Assembly: GCF_031180885.1 (NCBI RefSeq)
Contig: NZ_JAPSLK010000029.1
Span: 34,805 to 98,804, forward strand
DNA: 64,000 nucleotides
Source of the DNA: Saccharothrix sp.
Lineage (GTDB): Bacteria; Actinomycetota; Actinomycetes; Mycobacteriales; Pseudonocardiaceae
Direction of reading: 5' to 3'
Below are positions 48,306 through 55,674 of the stretch, in pieces. Both the position numbers and the translations under genes were made by a program. The notes under the pieces are model-generated. The model saw only the letters and a list, made by a program, of their open reading frames with translations, was not told the DNA's origin and ran no database searches. Within the stretch, counting starts at the first letter, position 1, and each line of letters opens with the position of its first letter.

Positions 48306-48917
48306 TCAAACACCGTCAAGTTTTGGTGCGGTGGGGGCATTCCAACCGCGCCAGAGAGCCAGTATGCGCAACCCCATGATGACCACCGATCCGGTGATGG
48401 CCACGGGTTCGGCCGGTAGGCCCGCGTAGTCACCCAGGGCGACGATCATGGCCCCCGCCAGCGCGGCGACGGCGTAGATCTCGCGTCTGAGGACCAGGGG
48501 GATTTCGCGCAGGAGCACGTCGCGCAGGGCGCCGCCGCCGATGCCGGTGGTCATGCCGACCAGGCAGGCGGCGTAGGGAGGAGCGCCCAGGTTGAGGGCG
48601 GTGTTCGTGCCGGCGGTGACGAACAGGCCGAGGCCGACGGCGTCGAGCACCAACACGGACCGGCGCAGTTTGGCCACCGTCGGGTGAAAGAGGAACACGA
48701 CGAGTCCCGTGCCGCCCGCGACCGCCAGGTACGGCCAGGTGACCAGGGCCGTGGGCGGGGTGACGTCCAGCAGCACGTCCCGGATGGTCCCGCCGCCCAG
48801 CGCGGTGGTCAGGGCGAGCACGATGACCCCGAAGACGTCCAACCGGGACCGCACCGCGGCCAGCGCGCCCGAGGCGGCGAACGCGGCGATCCCGATCAGC
48901 TCCAGCGCGGTCAGCAC
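48306..48917 (-). CDS. Trimeric intracellular cation channel (UPF0126/TRIC) family protein
   Basis: 203 aa, seven helices in two repeats, each with the glycine signature: TTALGGGTIRDVLL and TTGIGGGALRDVLL. Bacterial TRIC relatives form trimeric cation-selective pores. The start at 48917 gives MLTALELIGIAAFAASGAL, typical. Stand-alone gene between hairpin 48183-48283 and the Eis-like gene. Confidence 0.93.
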   Translation of the reverse strand: MLTALELIGIAAFAASGALAAVRSRLDVFGVIVLALTTALGGGTIRDVLLDVTPPTALVTWPYLAVAGGTGLVVFLFHPTVAKLRRSVLVLDAVGLGLFVTAGTNTALNLGAPPYAACLVGMTTGIGGGALRDVLLREIPLVLRREIYAVAALAGAMIVALGDYAGLPAEPVAITGSVVIMGLRILALWRGWNAPTAPKLDGV

Positions 48918-48962
48918 CGGTGGAGGCTAGGCGACACCGCCGCGTCCGGTCACATCGGACAC

Positions 48963-50102
48963 TCAGAAGAAGTCGGCCAGCCGCGGCACGCCCGGTGCGC
49001 CGACCAGCCGGTCGAGCAGTGCCGCGTCGCCGTTGCCGTCCAGCAGGCCCGCCCGGCGCAGGGCGTTGGTGTCCTGCATGCCGCTGAACCACGGTCCCAG
49101 CGCGCGGGAGTGCAGCCGCACCGCGCCGGTCCCACCCGGCTCGACCCGGACCACGCCGCCCTCCACCACCAGCCGCTGCCGGCCCGCGTGCCAGGGCGCG
49201 TGGTCGTCGACGACCTCCAGGTCCACGGCCGCGTCCTTCAGCGCCGCCGCGGCGGGCCAACCCCGGGCCGCGACGGCGGCGGGCAGGTCGACGACCCGGA
49301 GCAGCCAGGCGGAGGTGGTGACGGTGTAGCGGATGGCCTGGTTGGTCAGCAGGCCGGTCACCGCCGGGTCGGTCACCCGCAGCGACACCTGGTCCAGCAG
49401 GCCCGCCCAGCTCCGCAGCGCGCGCAGCAACCCGAGCTGGGTGTCGAGGTCCCGCCCGACCAGGTCGAACACGCGCAGGCCCTCGCGGTTGCGCTCGGCG
49501 GTCAGGAAGCCGCGGACCTCGCCGTCGTGGCCGGGCACGACCGTGACCACGTCGAGCTTGAGCACGTCGGCCACGTCCACGCCCGGCTTCGAGCGGTCCA
49601 CCAGGCCGTTCACCGTGGACGCCAGGTCGACGTAGCAGGCGTGCAGCGCGTCGAGGTCCGCCTCGGTCGCCGGGCGCGTCGCGGCGGCGGGGCCGGTGGG
49701 CAGGCGGTCGAGAGGGAAGTCGAGCCACTCGAACACCCCGGCCCGCTCCCAGCCGCGCGACCGGTACAGCGCGGGCACCGTGGCGTAGAGGACGGACAGC
49801 GGTTGGCCGTGCTCACGCAGGTCAGCCAACACATGGTCGAGCAGTCCGCTGGCCACGCCCCGACCGCGCACGGACGGGTCCACGGCGACGCCGCCGATGC
49901 CGCCCATGGGCACCGGCGCGCCGCCGTAGAACTGGTGGAACTCGGAGATCGTGAGCACCGCCGCCGGACGGCCGTCCAGCTCGGCCAGCAGCCCGCGCCG
50001 GCCGGGGCGGACCGGGTCGTCGTCGGACGCGGCGCCGAAGGCCACCTTGCGCAGTCGGCGGACTTCGTCGGCGTCGTCCCCGGTGAGGTCTCGGATCAGC
50101 AC
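48963..50102 (-). CDS. Eis-like GNAT N-acetyltransferase
   Basis: 379 aa in the tripartite Eis layout: a GNAT domain with acetyl-CoA motif VAVDPSVRGRGVASGLLDHV, a second degenerate GNAT domain, and a C-terminal sterol-carrier-like domain ending in F-F, whose carboxylate takes part in catalysis in Eis. Characterised members acetylate aminoglycosides at several positions and also proteins. ATG/GTG at 50102. It may give low-level aminoglycoside tolerance; this is inference from family. Confidence 0.92.
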   Translation of the reverse strand: MLIRDLTGDDADEVRRLRKVAFGAASDDDPVRPGRRGLLAELDGRPAAVLTISEFHQFYGGAPVPMGGIGGVAVDPSVRGRGVASGLLDHVLADLREHGQPLSVLYATVPALYRSRGWERAGVFEWLDFPLDRLPTGPAAATRPATEADLDALHACYVDLASTVNGLVDRSKPGVDVADVLKLDVVTVVPGHDGEVRGFLTAERNREGLRVFDLVGRDLDTQLGLLRALRSWAGLLDQVSLRVTDPAVTGLLTNQAIRYTVTTSAWLLRVVDLPAAVAARGWPAAAALKDAAVDLEVVDDHAPWHAGRQRLVVEGGVVRVEPGGTGAVRLHSRALGPWFSGMQDTNALRRAGLLDGNGDAALLDRLVGAPGVPRLADFF

Positions 50103-50112
50103 ACCGTCCTGC

Positions 50113-50937
50113 TTACCAGGAGAAGAAGCCCTGCCCGCTCTTGCGCCCCAACTCGCCCCGGGCGACCTTCTCCCGCAGCAGCGCCGGCGGCTCGAACCGC
50201 GGCCCCAGCTCGGCGGCCAGGTGCTCGGCGATGGCCAGCCGGACGTCCAGCCCGACCAGGTCGGTGAGCTTGAGCGGGCCCATCGGCCAGCCGTAGCCCA
50301 GGCGCATCCCGGTGTCGATGTCCTCCGCGCTGGCCACGCCCTCCTCCAGCATCCGGATGGCCTCCATGCCGACCGCGACGCCGAGCCGTGAGGTGGCGAA
50401 GCCGGGGGTGTCCCGGACCTCGATGACCGTCTTGCCCAGTTCCTCCGCCCACGCGCGGGCGTTGGCCACGGTCGAGGGCGCGACGGCGTCGTGGACGACG
50501 AGTTCCACGAGCTGCTGGACGGGCACCGGGTTGAAGAAGTGCATGCCGATCACGCGCTCGGCGGGCAGCCCCTGCGCCAGCGCGGTGATCGAGAGGGACG
50601 AGGTGTTCGAGGCCAGGACCGCGTCGGGGCAAGCGTTTGCGGCCGTGGTCAGGACGCGCCGCTTGAGGTCGAGGTCCTCCGGCACCGCCTCGACCACCAG
50701 CTCCGCCGGGACCGCGGCCAGTTGCTCGACGACGGTCAGGTTCTTCAGCAGGTCGTCGGGCGCGCTCGCGAGCTTGCCCCGGTCGGCCGCCTTGGCCAGC
50801 GACGCCGCCACCGCCGACCGCGCGGTCACCACCCGGTCCGCCGACGACTCGGCCAGCACCACCTCGTGCCCGCCCGCGAGCAGCACGTGCGCGATGCCCG
50901 CGCCCATCGTGCCGCCACCGATCACCACCGCGATCAT
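50113..50937 (-). CDS. 3-hydroxyacyl-CoA (3-hydroxybutyryl-CoA) dehydrogenase
   Basis: 274 aa. Rossmann motif VIGGGTMGAGIAHVLLAGGH binds NAD; catalytic His in MHFFNPVPVQQLVELV, the family signature DTPGFATSRLGVAVGMEAIR with the motif for this dehydrogenase, and LKLTDLVGLD. Slightly short of the 282-aa norm. ATG at 50937 overlaps the EthD gene stop by 4 bp (ATGA), so the two form an operon. A degradation or butyryl-CoA role cannot be decided. Confidence 0.94.
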   Translation of the reverse strand: MIAVVIGGGTMGAGIAHVLLAGGHEVVLAESSADRVVTARSAVAASLAKAADRGKLASAPDDLLKNLTVVEQLAAVPAELVVEAVPEDLDLKRRVLTTAANACPDAVLASNTSSLSITALAQGLPAERVIGMHFFNPVPVQQLVELVVHDAVAPSTVANARAWAEELGKTVIEVRDTPGFATSRLGVAVGMEAIRMLEEGVASAEDIDTGMRLGYGWPMGPLKLTDLVGLDVRLAIAEHLAAELGPRFEPPALLREKVARGELGRKSGQGFFSW

Positions 50938-51254
50938 GCTTCGACGACCTCCGCCGCGAACATGGCCACCAGCTCCATCCCGCCGATCTCGGTCAGGTTC
51001 GCCCCGGCGGCCTGCCACTCCGGCGACTTGAACGCGGCCTTCATGTCCGCTTCGGAGGCGAAGTGCATCTCGGCCACCAGGTGCGGCTCGTGCTCGCCGA
51101 GGAAGCCGGGCACGAACACCCGCCCCACCTTCGCGACCTCCGCCTTGAGCAGGCCGGGCGTGTTGCGCACCAGCGGCAGGTGGGCGGCGAAGTAGGCCTC
51201 GTCGAAGGCCTCGGGGTCCTCGGGTTTCCGGTACAGCGCGATGTACTTGATCAT
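50934..51254 (-). CDS. EthD family protein
   Basis: 106-aa dimeric alpha+beta barrel protein. YIALYRKPEDPEAFDEAYFA and HLPLVRNTPGLLKAEV are the EthD core, with EMHFASEADMKAAFKSPEWQ near the end. Family members take part in degradation or polyketide-like pathways without clear catalysis. ATG at 51254 has GGAAGG about 6 nt upstream. Upstream partner of the dehydrogenase. Confidence 0.92.
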   Translation of the reverse strand: MIKYIALYRKPEDPEAFDEAYFAAHLPLVRNTPGLLKAEVAKVGRVFVPGFLGEHEPHLVAEMHFASEADMKAAFKSPEWQAAGANLTEIGGMELVAMFAAEVVEA

Positions 51255-51309
51255 GTGACACCTTCCGTCCGGTTTCGCCGCCGGACTGTAACACCGGCAC
51301 CATGGCGGG

Positions 51310-51954
51310 GTGCGGATCATCCTGCTGCGGCACGGACAAAGCCTGGGCAACGTCGACGAACTGGCGTACTGCCGCATACCCGACCACGCCCTCCCCCTCA
51401 CCCCGCGAGGCGAGCGGGAAGCGGCCGAGACCGGTCCCAGGATCAAGGAACTCCTGGACGGCGCGCCAGTGGCCGTCTACGTCAGCCCGTACGTCCGCAC
51501 CCGCGCCACGCTGCGCGGCCTGGCCCTCGGCGACCAGGCGGAGCGCGTCACCGCCGAGCCCCGCCTGCGCGAACAGGACTGGGGCAACCTCCAGGACCCG
51601 GTCCAGCAGGAGGTCCTGAAGCACCAGCGGCACGCCTTCGGCCACTTCTTCTTCCGGCTGCCCAACGGCGAGTCCGGCGCGGACGTGGACGACCGCCTGG
51701 CCGCGTTCCTGGTGGACCTGGAGACCCGGATGGCCCGCCCGGACCACCCGGACACCGCCCTGATCGTCTCGCACGGCCTGACCATCCGCCTGCTGTGCCG
51801 CCGCCTGTTCGGGTGGAGCGTGGAACTCTTCGAGTCCCTGTCCAACCTGGAGACCTGCGAGCACCGGGTGCTCACCCACGACGGCACGGCCTGGCGGCTG
51901 GACCGGCCGTTCGCCCAGTGGCGGGACTCCCCGGACGGCGAGACCCAGATGTGA
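51310..51954 (+). CDS. Histidine phosphatase family protein
   Basis: 214 aa of the phosphoglycerate mutase-like superfamily. The phosphohistidine motif is LLRHGQSLGN; LTPRGEREA, the second catalytic region YVSPYVRTRAT, LREQDWGN and the C-terminal VSHGLTIRLL follow. Substrate not predictable. GTG at 51310 has no clear ribosome-binding site and may be leaderless. Its stop is 1 bp before the convergent bL32 stop. Confidence 0.92.
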   Translation: MRIILLRHGQSLGNVDELAYCRIPDHALPLTPRGEREAAETGPRIKELLDGAPVAVYVSPYVRTRATLRGLALGDQAERVTAEPRLREQDWGNLQDPVQQEVLKHQRHAFGHFFFRLPNGESGADVDDRLAAFLVDLETRMARPDHPDTALIVSHGLTIRLLCRRLFGWSVELFESLSNLETCEHRVLTHDGTAWRLDRPFAQWRDSPDGETQM

Positions 51955-51955
51955 G

Positions 51956-52117
51956 TCAGAGGAGTCCGCGCCGGTAGGCGGCCACCAGCCGGCGCGGCAC
52001 CAGCAACTCCCGTCCGTCGAGGGTCTTCACCGGGACCAGGTCCGGTGTTGCGGCTTTCCACTGGGAGCGCCGGTGCCGGGTGTTGCTCCTCGACGTCTTC
52101 CGCTTCGGCACGGCCAT
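51956..52117 (-). CDS. rpmF: Ribosomal protein bL32, cysteine-free paralogue
   Basis: 53 aa. [19 protein letters not shown] is the bL32 N-terminus; the C-terminal half ([20 protein letters not shown]) lacks the zinc-binding cysteines of the standard form. ATG at 52117 shares a base with the bL31 stop (TGATG). Third gene of the minus arm of the zinc-starvation locus. Confidence 0.95.
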   Translation of the reverse strand: MAVPKRKTSRSNTRHRRSQWKAATPDLVPVKTLDGRELLVPRRLVAAYRRGLL

Positions 52118-52368
52118 CAGCGCGACCTCTTCCCGTAGCGGCGGTTGAACTTCTCCACGCGCCCGGCCGTGTCCACGACCCGCTGCGACCCCGTCCAGAA
52201 CGGGTGCGAGTCGGAGGTCACGTCGACCACGATCAACGGGTACGTGTTGCCGTCCTCCCACTCCACGGTCCGCGACGACGTCGCCGTGGACCGGGTGAGG
52301 AACGCCTTGCCCGTGCCCGAGTCCTGGAACACCACGGGGTGGTAGTCCGGGTGGATGCCCTTCTTCAC
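52117..52368 (-). CDS. rpmE2: Ribosomal protein bL31 type B
   Basis: 83 aa. [20 protein letters not shown] and [20 protein letters not shown] are type B signatures; no CxxC zinc motif, unlike type A. GTG at 52368 has GGAGGA 4-5 nt upstream and overlaps the CobW-like gene stop by 4 bp (GTGA). Expected to replace the zinc form in ribosomes when zinc is low. Confidence 0.97.
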   Translation of the reverse strand: MKKGIHPDYHPVVFQDSGTGKAFLTRSTATSSRTVEWEDGNTYPLIVVDVTSDSHPFWTGSQRVVDTAGRVEKFNRRYGKRSR

Positions 52369-53336
52369 AACTCCTCCATCTCGTGATCGGCGAACGGGTC
52401 CACGAAGTCCAGTTCGTCCGCCAACGCCCACTCCTCGTCGGTCACCAGCGCCTCGCGCAGCGCCGACGTGATCTCGAACTCGGACGCCTTCCAGGTGATG
52501 GCGACGATCTCCTGGAGGCCGTCGGTCCGCCGCCCGATCTCCCCCATGTGCAGGCCGCCGCCCGCCGACTCCAGCCACAGCAACGCGTCCGGCTGGCTCA
52601 CCAGCCACAACCGGCCCCGGCTGCGCACGACCCCGTCCAGCAGGACGTCCAGCGCCATGTGCAGCCGCATCGGGTGGAAGGGGCGCGACGCCACGAAGTG
52701 CACGACACCGACGTCACCGGCCGGTTCCAGCGGGGCGCCGCGCAGCAGCGAGCCGGTGACCTGGTCGAACCGGGGCACCCTCCGCAGCCTCATGAGCGCA
52801 TCGGGCAGTTCCTCGAGGGACACCCGCGGCACGCCGGGCGAGAGGCGGTCCAGCACCGCGTTCAGCGTGAAGTCCGGCTCGCCGACCACGACCAGCACGT
52901 CGGCGAACTCGGTCCGGCCCACCACGACCTGGGCCAACGTCCGCTCGTCGCCCGGCACGTCGGACACCAGTTCCTCGTCGCCGGTCGCCTCGGCCAGCCA
53001 GGTGGAGGTGTCCACCGCGGTCACCACGGCGGCCACCCGCACCGGCCGGTCGTGCAGTGCGAGGCACACCGCCTCGGGTTCCAGCGCCGGGTCGAGGTCG
53101 ACGATCACGTGCCCGCCCAAGGCGTCGAGCAGCGGCAGGAGGTCGTGGCGCAGGGTGCACGACACGCAGCCGTGCTCCAGTTCCAGCACCTCCAGCGTGC
53201 CGTCGACCCACCGCCGCACGACACCCGAGGACAGGCCCGCCAGGTCGTACCGGACCAGCACGGCACCCGGCGAGGCGCACCACAGGGACGTGGCCACGCC
53301 GTGCCCGCCGGCCACCAGAACGACAACCGTTTCCAT
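52365..53336 (-). CDS. CobW/COG0523-like protein, probable Mrf (Mpy recruitment factor) type
   Basis: 323 aa resembling COG0523 metal GTPases, but the N-terminus reads [16 protein letters not shown] instead of the GxxGxGK[ST] P-loop, and the CxCC site is CVSC. The CobW C-terminal domain ([20 protein letters not shown]) is retained. In mycobacteria a CobW-like protein in the same operon as cysteine-free ribosomal proteins (Mrf) recruits a hibernation factor to ribosomes under zinc starvation; the same role is inferred here. ATG at 53336 lies inside the Zur-like inverted repeat, with a -10 (TACTGT) 7 nt away, so its mRNA is probably leaderless. Confidence 0.85.
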   Translation of the reverse strand: METVVVLVAGGHGVATSLWCASPGAVLVRYDLAGLSSGVVRRWVDGTLEVLELEHGCVSCTLRHDLLPLLDALGGHVIVDLDPALEPEAVCLALHDRPVRVAAVVTAVDTSTWLAEATGDEELVSDVPGDERTLAQVVVGRTEFADVLVVVGEPDFTLNAVLDRLSPGVPRVSLEELPDALMRLRRVPRFDQVTGSLLRGAPLEPAGDVGVVHFVASRPFHPMRLHMALDVLLDGVVRSRGRLWLVSQPDALLWLESAGGGLHMGEIGRRTDGLQEIVAITWKASEFEITSALREALVTDEEWALADELDFVDPFADHEMEEL

Positions 53337-53368
53337 TTGGGCTACAGTAGGTGAAAACGGTTGTCGTT
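53319..53368. promoter_or_regulatory. Bidirectional promoter with Zur-type inverted repeat
   Basis: AACGACAACCGTTTCCA (53319-53335) and TGAAAACGGTTGTCGTT (53352-53368) are inverted 17-bp arms with one mismatch, 16 bp apart. Each arm is itself near-palindromic and resembles actinobacterial Zur boxes (TGAAAATGATTTTCA type). Between them CTACAGTAG (53342-53350) offers a -10 in both directions (TACAGT plus, TACTGT minus). Zur is inferred from the genes on both sides. Confidence 0.75.
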
Positions 53369-53383
53369 TCAAAGGAGTGCTGC

Positions 53384-53623
53384 GTGTCTCACCGCCACTG
53401 CCAGTTGACCGGGCGCAAACCCGGCTACGGCAAGCAGGTCTCCCACTCGCACCGGCGCACGAACCGCCGCTGGCTGCCCAACACCCAGCGCCGCCGGTAC
53501 TGGCTGCCCAGCGAGAACCGGTTCGTCGTGCTGACCCTGTCCGTGAAGGGGATGAAGACCGTCGACCGGCGCGGTATCGAGTCCGTCGTGGCCGAGCTGC
53601 GCGCGCGGGGGGAGAAGGTCTGA
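53384..53623 (+). CDS. rpmB: Ribosomal protein bL28, zinc-independent paralogue
   Basis: 79 aa. [20 protein letters not shown] and the downstream [12 protein letters not shown] are bL28 signatures. GTG at 53384 has AGGAG 6 nt upstream, just after the Zur-like arm. First gene of the plus arm; its stop shares a base with the bL33 start. Confidence 0.96.
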   Translation: MSHRHCQLTGRKPGYGKQVSHSHRRTNRRWLPNTQRRRYWLPSENRFVVLTLSVKGMKTVDRRGIESVVAELRARGEKV

Positions 53624-53790
53624 TGGCCAAGAGCACCGACGTCCGGCCGATCATCAAGCTCCGCTCCACCGCCGGCACCGGCTACACCTACGTGACCCGC
53701 AAGAACCGCCGCAACGACCCGGACCGGCTGGTGCTGCGCAAGTTCGACCCGGTGGTGCGCCGGCACGTCGACTTCAAGGAGGAGCGCTGA
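53623..53790 (+). CDS. rpmG: Ribosomal protein bL33, cysteine-free paralogue
   Basis: 55 aa. [20 protein letters not shown] and [17 protein letters not shown] identify bL33; the CxxC pairs of the zinc form are absent. Overlaps its neighbours by one base on each side, so translation is coupled. Confidence 0.96.
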   Translation: MAKSTDVRPIIKLRSTAGTGYTYVTRKNRRNDPDRLVLRKFDPVVRRHVDFKEER

Positions 53791-54086
53791 TGGCGAAGAA
53801 GTCGAAGATCGCCCGCGACCGGCAGCGCCGCGAGGTCGTCGCCCGGTACGCCGAGCGGCGGGCGCAGCTCAAGGAGGTCGTGCGCACCGACCCTGCGCGG
53901 CGCGCCGAGGCGCAGCTCGCGCTCCAGCGCCTGCCCCGCGACGCCAGCCCGACCCGGCTGCGCAACCGCGACGCCGTGGACGGCCGGCCGCGCGCCTACT
54001 TCCGGGCGTTCGGGCTGTCCCGCCTCCGGTTGCGGGAGATGGCGCACAAAGGTGAGCTACCGGGTGTCACCAAGTCGAGCTGGTAG
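53790..54086 (+). CDS. rpsN: Ribosomal protein uS14, cysteine-free paralogue
   Basis: 98 aa, the longer zinc-independent form. [20 protein letters not shown] and the C-terminal [19 protein letters not shown] are typical. The short actinobacterial uS14 (61 aa, with CxxC) would be encoded in the main ribosomal operon elsewhere. Confidence 0.97.
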   Translation: MAKKSKIARDRQRREVVARYAERRAQLKEVVRTDPARRAEAQLALQRLPRDASPTRLRNRDAVDGRPRAYFRAFGLSRLRLREMAHKGELPGVTKSSW

Positions 54087-54098
54087 GGGAGGACGTAC

Positions 54099-54332
54099 GT
54101 GCCCAGGACCGAACGCACGCCCAAGAAGCGGGTCAACCTCCTGCGCAAGGAGGGCGTGACCACCGTCGACTGGAAGGACGTCGCGCTGCTGCGCAAGTTC
54201 ATCTCCGACCGCGGCAAGATCCGCTCGCGCCGCGTGACCGGGTTGACGCCGCAGCAGCAGCGCCAGGTCGCGACGGCGATCAAGAACGCGCGGGAGATGG
54301 CACTGCTGCCCTACCCCTCGCAAGGCCGCTGA
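54099..54332 (+). CDS. rpsR: Ribosomal protein bS18, paralogue
   Basis: 77 aa. [20 protein letters not shown] and [20 protein letters not shown] define bS18; no cysteines. GTG at 54099 has GGGGAGG about 7 nt upstream. Last gene of the plus arm. Its 3' end overlaps the convergent membrane-protein gene by 53 bp. Confidence 0.96.
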   Translation: MPRTERTPKKRVNLLRKEGVTTVDWKDVALLRKFISDRGKIRSRRVTGLTPQQQRQVATAIKNAREMALLPYPSQGR

Positions 54333-54603
54333 GCGAGGCGGTGCCGGCCGCCGCCAGCACCGCCAGCGCGGGCCAGTCGGGGGCGAAGTGCCCTTCGGCG
54401 CCCACCACGAAGCTCCCGTAAAGGCCCCAGCACTGCAGCGCGGTCAGTGCCGCGCCCAGCGGGGTGGTCACGAGTGAGACGGCCACCACCACGGCGACCA
54501 GCGCGGCGAGTGCGGGTAGGGGCCAGTTGCCCGCGACCACCGTCGCCACGACACCACCGGCGAAACCCAGGGCGGACCCGGGGGCGCTTCCGATCCTCGG
54601 CAT
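54280..54603 (-). CDS. Small hydrophobic membrane protein, unknown
   Basis: 107 aa from the ATG at 54603, with about four hydrophobic helices ([73 protein letters not shown]). Family not recognised, though small actinobacterial membrane proteins next to ribosomal genes look like this. A longer reading from 54660 adds unlikely residues. No ribosome-binding site stands out. Confidence 0.55.
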   Translation of the reverse strand: MPRIGSAPGSALGFAGGVVATVVAGNWPLPALAALVAVVVAVSLVTTPLGAALTALQCWGLYGSFVVGAEGHFAPDWPALAVLAAAGTASLSGLARGRAAVPSPARS

Positions 54604-54980
54604 GACGTGCCATTCAACGCCCGATTGAGACGCACGCCACCGCACGACGGCGGAGTTCACCTGATCGCGCGGGCAGGTTCCGCCGACCGAGTGGGGGTCG
54701 GGGTCGGTGGATCGGCGCGCTGGCGGGGCCGGCGGAGCAGCGGGGCCGGTGAGGTTGCCGGGCCGGTGAGAGCGGGGTCAGCGGCTGGCGGGCGGCGGCC
54801 GTGGCGAGGCTGGCAGCGGCGGGCATTTTGTGGTGGCTGCGGCCTCCGGCCCCGACACCATTTTCCCACGCAGGTACGACAGTCGGCGGAGCAGCGGCTC
54901 GGCTTTCGGGGTCCACGTGAGACGCACGCCACCGGCACCAAGGCCGGGTTCGCCTGATCGCGTGAGGCACGATCCTCCGA
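54604..54980. repeat. Intergenic region with a two-copy direct repeat upstream of bluB
   Basis: TGAGACGCACGCCACCG begins at 54626 and again at 54918; both copies end with CCTGATCGCG (about 54660 and 54953), making two ~44-bp imperfect copies 292 bp apart. Between them is G-rich low-complexity sequence. No cobalamin riboswitch words and no gene were found here. Confidence 0.6.
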
Positions 54981-55613
54981 ATGAGCTTCTACGACGTACT
55001 GCACCGCCGCCGGGACACCAGGGGCGAGTTCACCGGCGCCCCCATCCCGGACGACGTGCTGCGCCGGGTGCTCACGGCGGCCCACGCGGCGCCGAGCGTG
55101 GGCCTGTCGCAGCCGTGGGACTTCATCGTCGTCCGCGACCGGGACACCCGGCGGGCGTTCCGCGACCACGTCCAGGCCGAGCGCAGCGTCTTCGCCACCG
55201 AGCTGGAGGGCGAGCGCGCCGAGACGTTCGCGCGGATCAAGGTCGAGGGGATCATGGAGTCCACCCTCGGCGTCGTCGTCACCTACGACCCCGAGCGCGG
55301 GTCGCCCGCCGTGCTGGGTCGGCACGCCATCGCGGACGCGGGCCTCTACTCCGTGTGCCTGGCCATCCAGAACCTGTGGCTCGCCGCGACCGCCGAGGGC
55401 CTGGGCGTGGGCTGGGTGAGCTTCTACCGCGAGGACGAGCTGCGCCGCCTGCTGGACATCCCGCCGACCGTCCGCCCGGTCGCGTGGCTGTGCGTCGGCC
55501 CGGTCGCGTGCCTGCCCGACACACCCGACCTGGAGCGCCACGGCTGGCGGAACCGGCTGCCGCTGGACGACGTCCTGCACCAGGAGCGGTACACACGGCG
55601 TCCGTCCCGGTAG
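54981..55613 (+). CDS. bluB: 5,6-dimethylbenzimidazole synthase BluB
   Basis: 210-aa nitroreductase-fold enzyme that cannibalises FMNH2 to make the lower ligand of cobalamin. SFYDVLHRRRDTRGEFTGAP and PSVGLSQPWDFIVVRD are BluB signatures, along with GLGVGWVSFY and the C-terminal LERHGWRNRLPLDDVLHQER. ATG at 54981. Stand-alone here; no other cobalamin gene is in the window. A hairpin at 55634-55661 follows. Confidence 0.93.
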   Translation: MSFYDVLHRRRDTRGEFTGAPIPDDVLRRVLTAAHAAPSVGLSQPWDFIVVRDRDTRRAFRDHVQAERSVFATELEGERAETFARIKVEGIMESTLGVVVTYDPERGSPAVLGRHAIADAGLYSVCLAIQNLWLAATAEGLGVGWVSFYREDELRRLLDIPPTVRPVAWLCVGPVACLPDTPDLERHGWRNRLPLDDVLHQERYTRRPSR

Positions 55614-55633
55614 CCTGTCTAAGCCGTACCGCT

Positions 55634-55661
55634 GGTGGGCGGTCCCGCGTACCCGCCCACC
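55634..55661 (+). terminator. Hairpin between bluB and the GGDEF gene
   Basis: GGTGGGCGG (55634-55642) pairs perfectly with CCGCCCACC (55653-55661) around a 10-nt loop, 20 bp after the bluB stop. Probable terminator; it ends 13 bp before the next start. Confidence 0.55.
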
Positions 55662-55674
55662 GAGCCGGAATGGA

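Noticed and set aside
54604..54980. Cobalamin riboswitch upstream of bluB
   Set aside because: None of the conserved B12-box words could be found on the plus strand; the region is repeats and G-rich filler.
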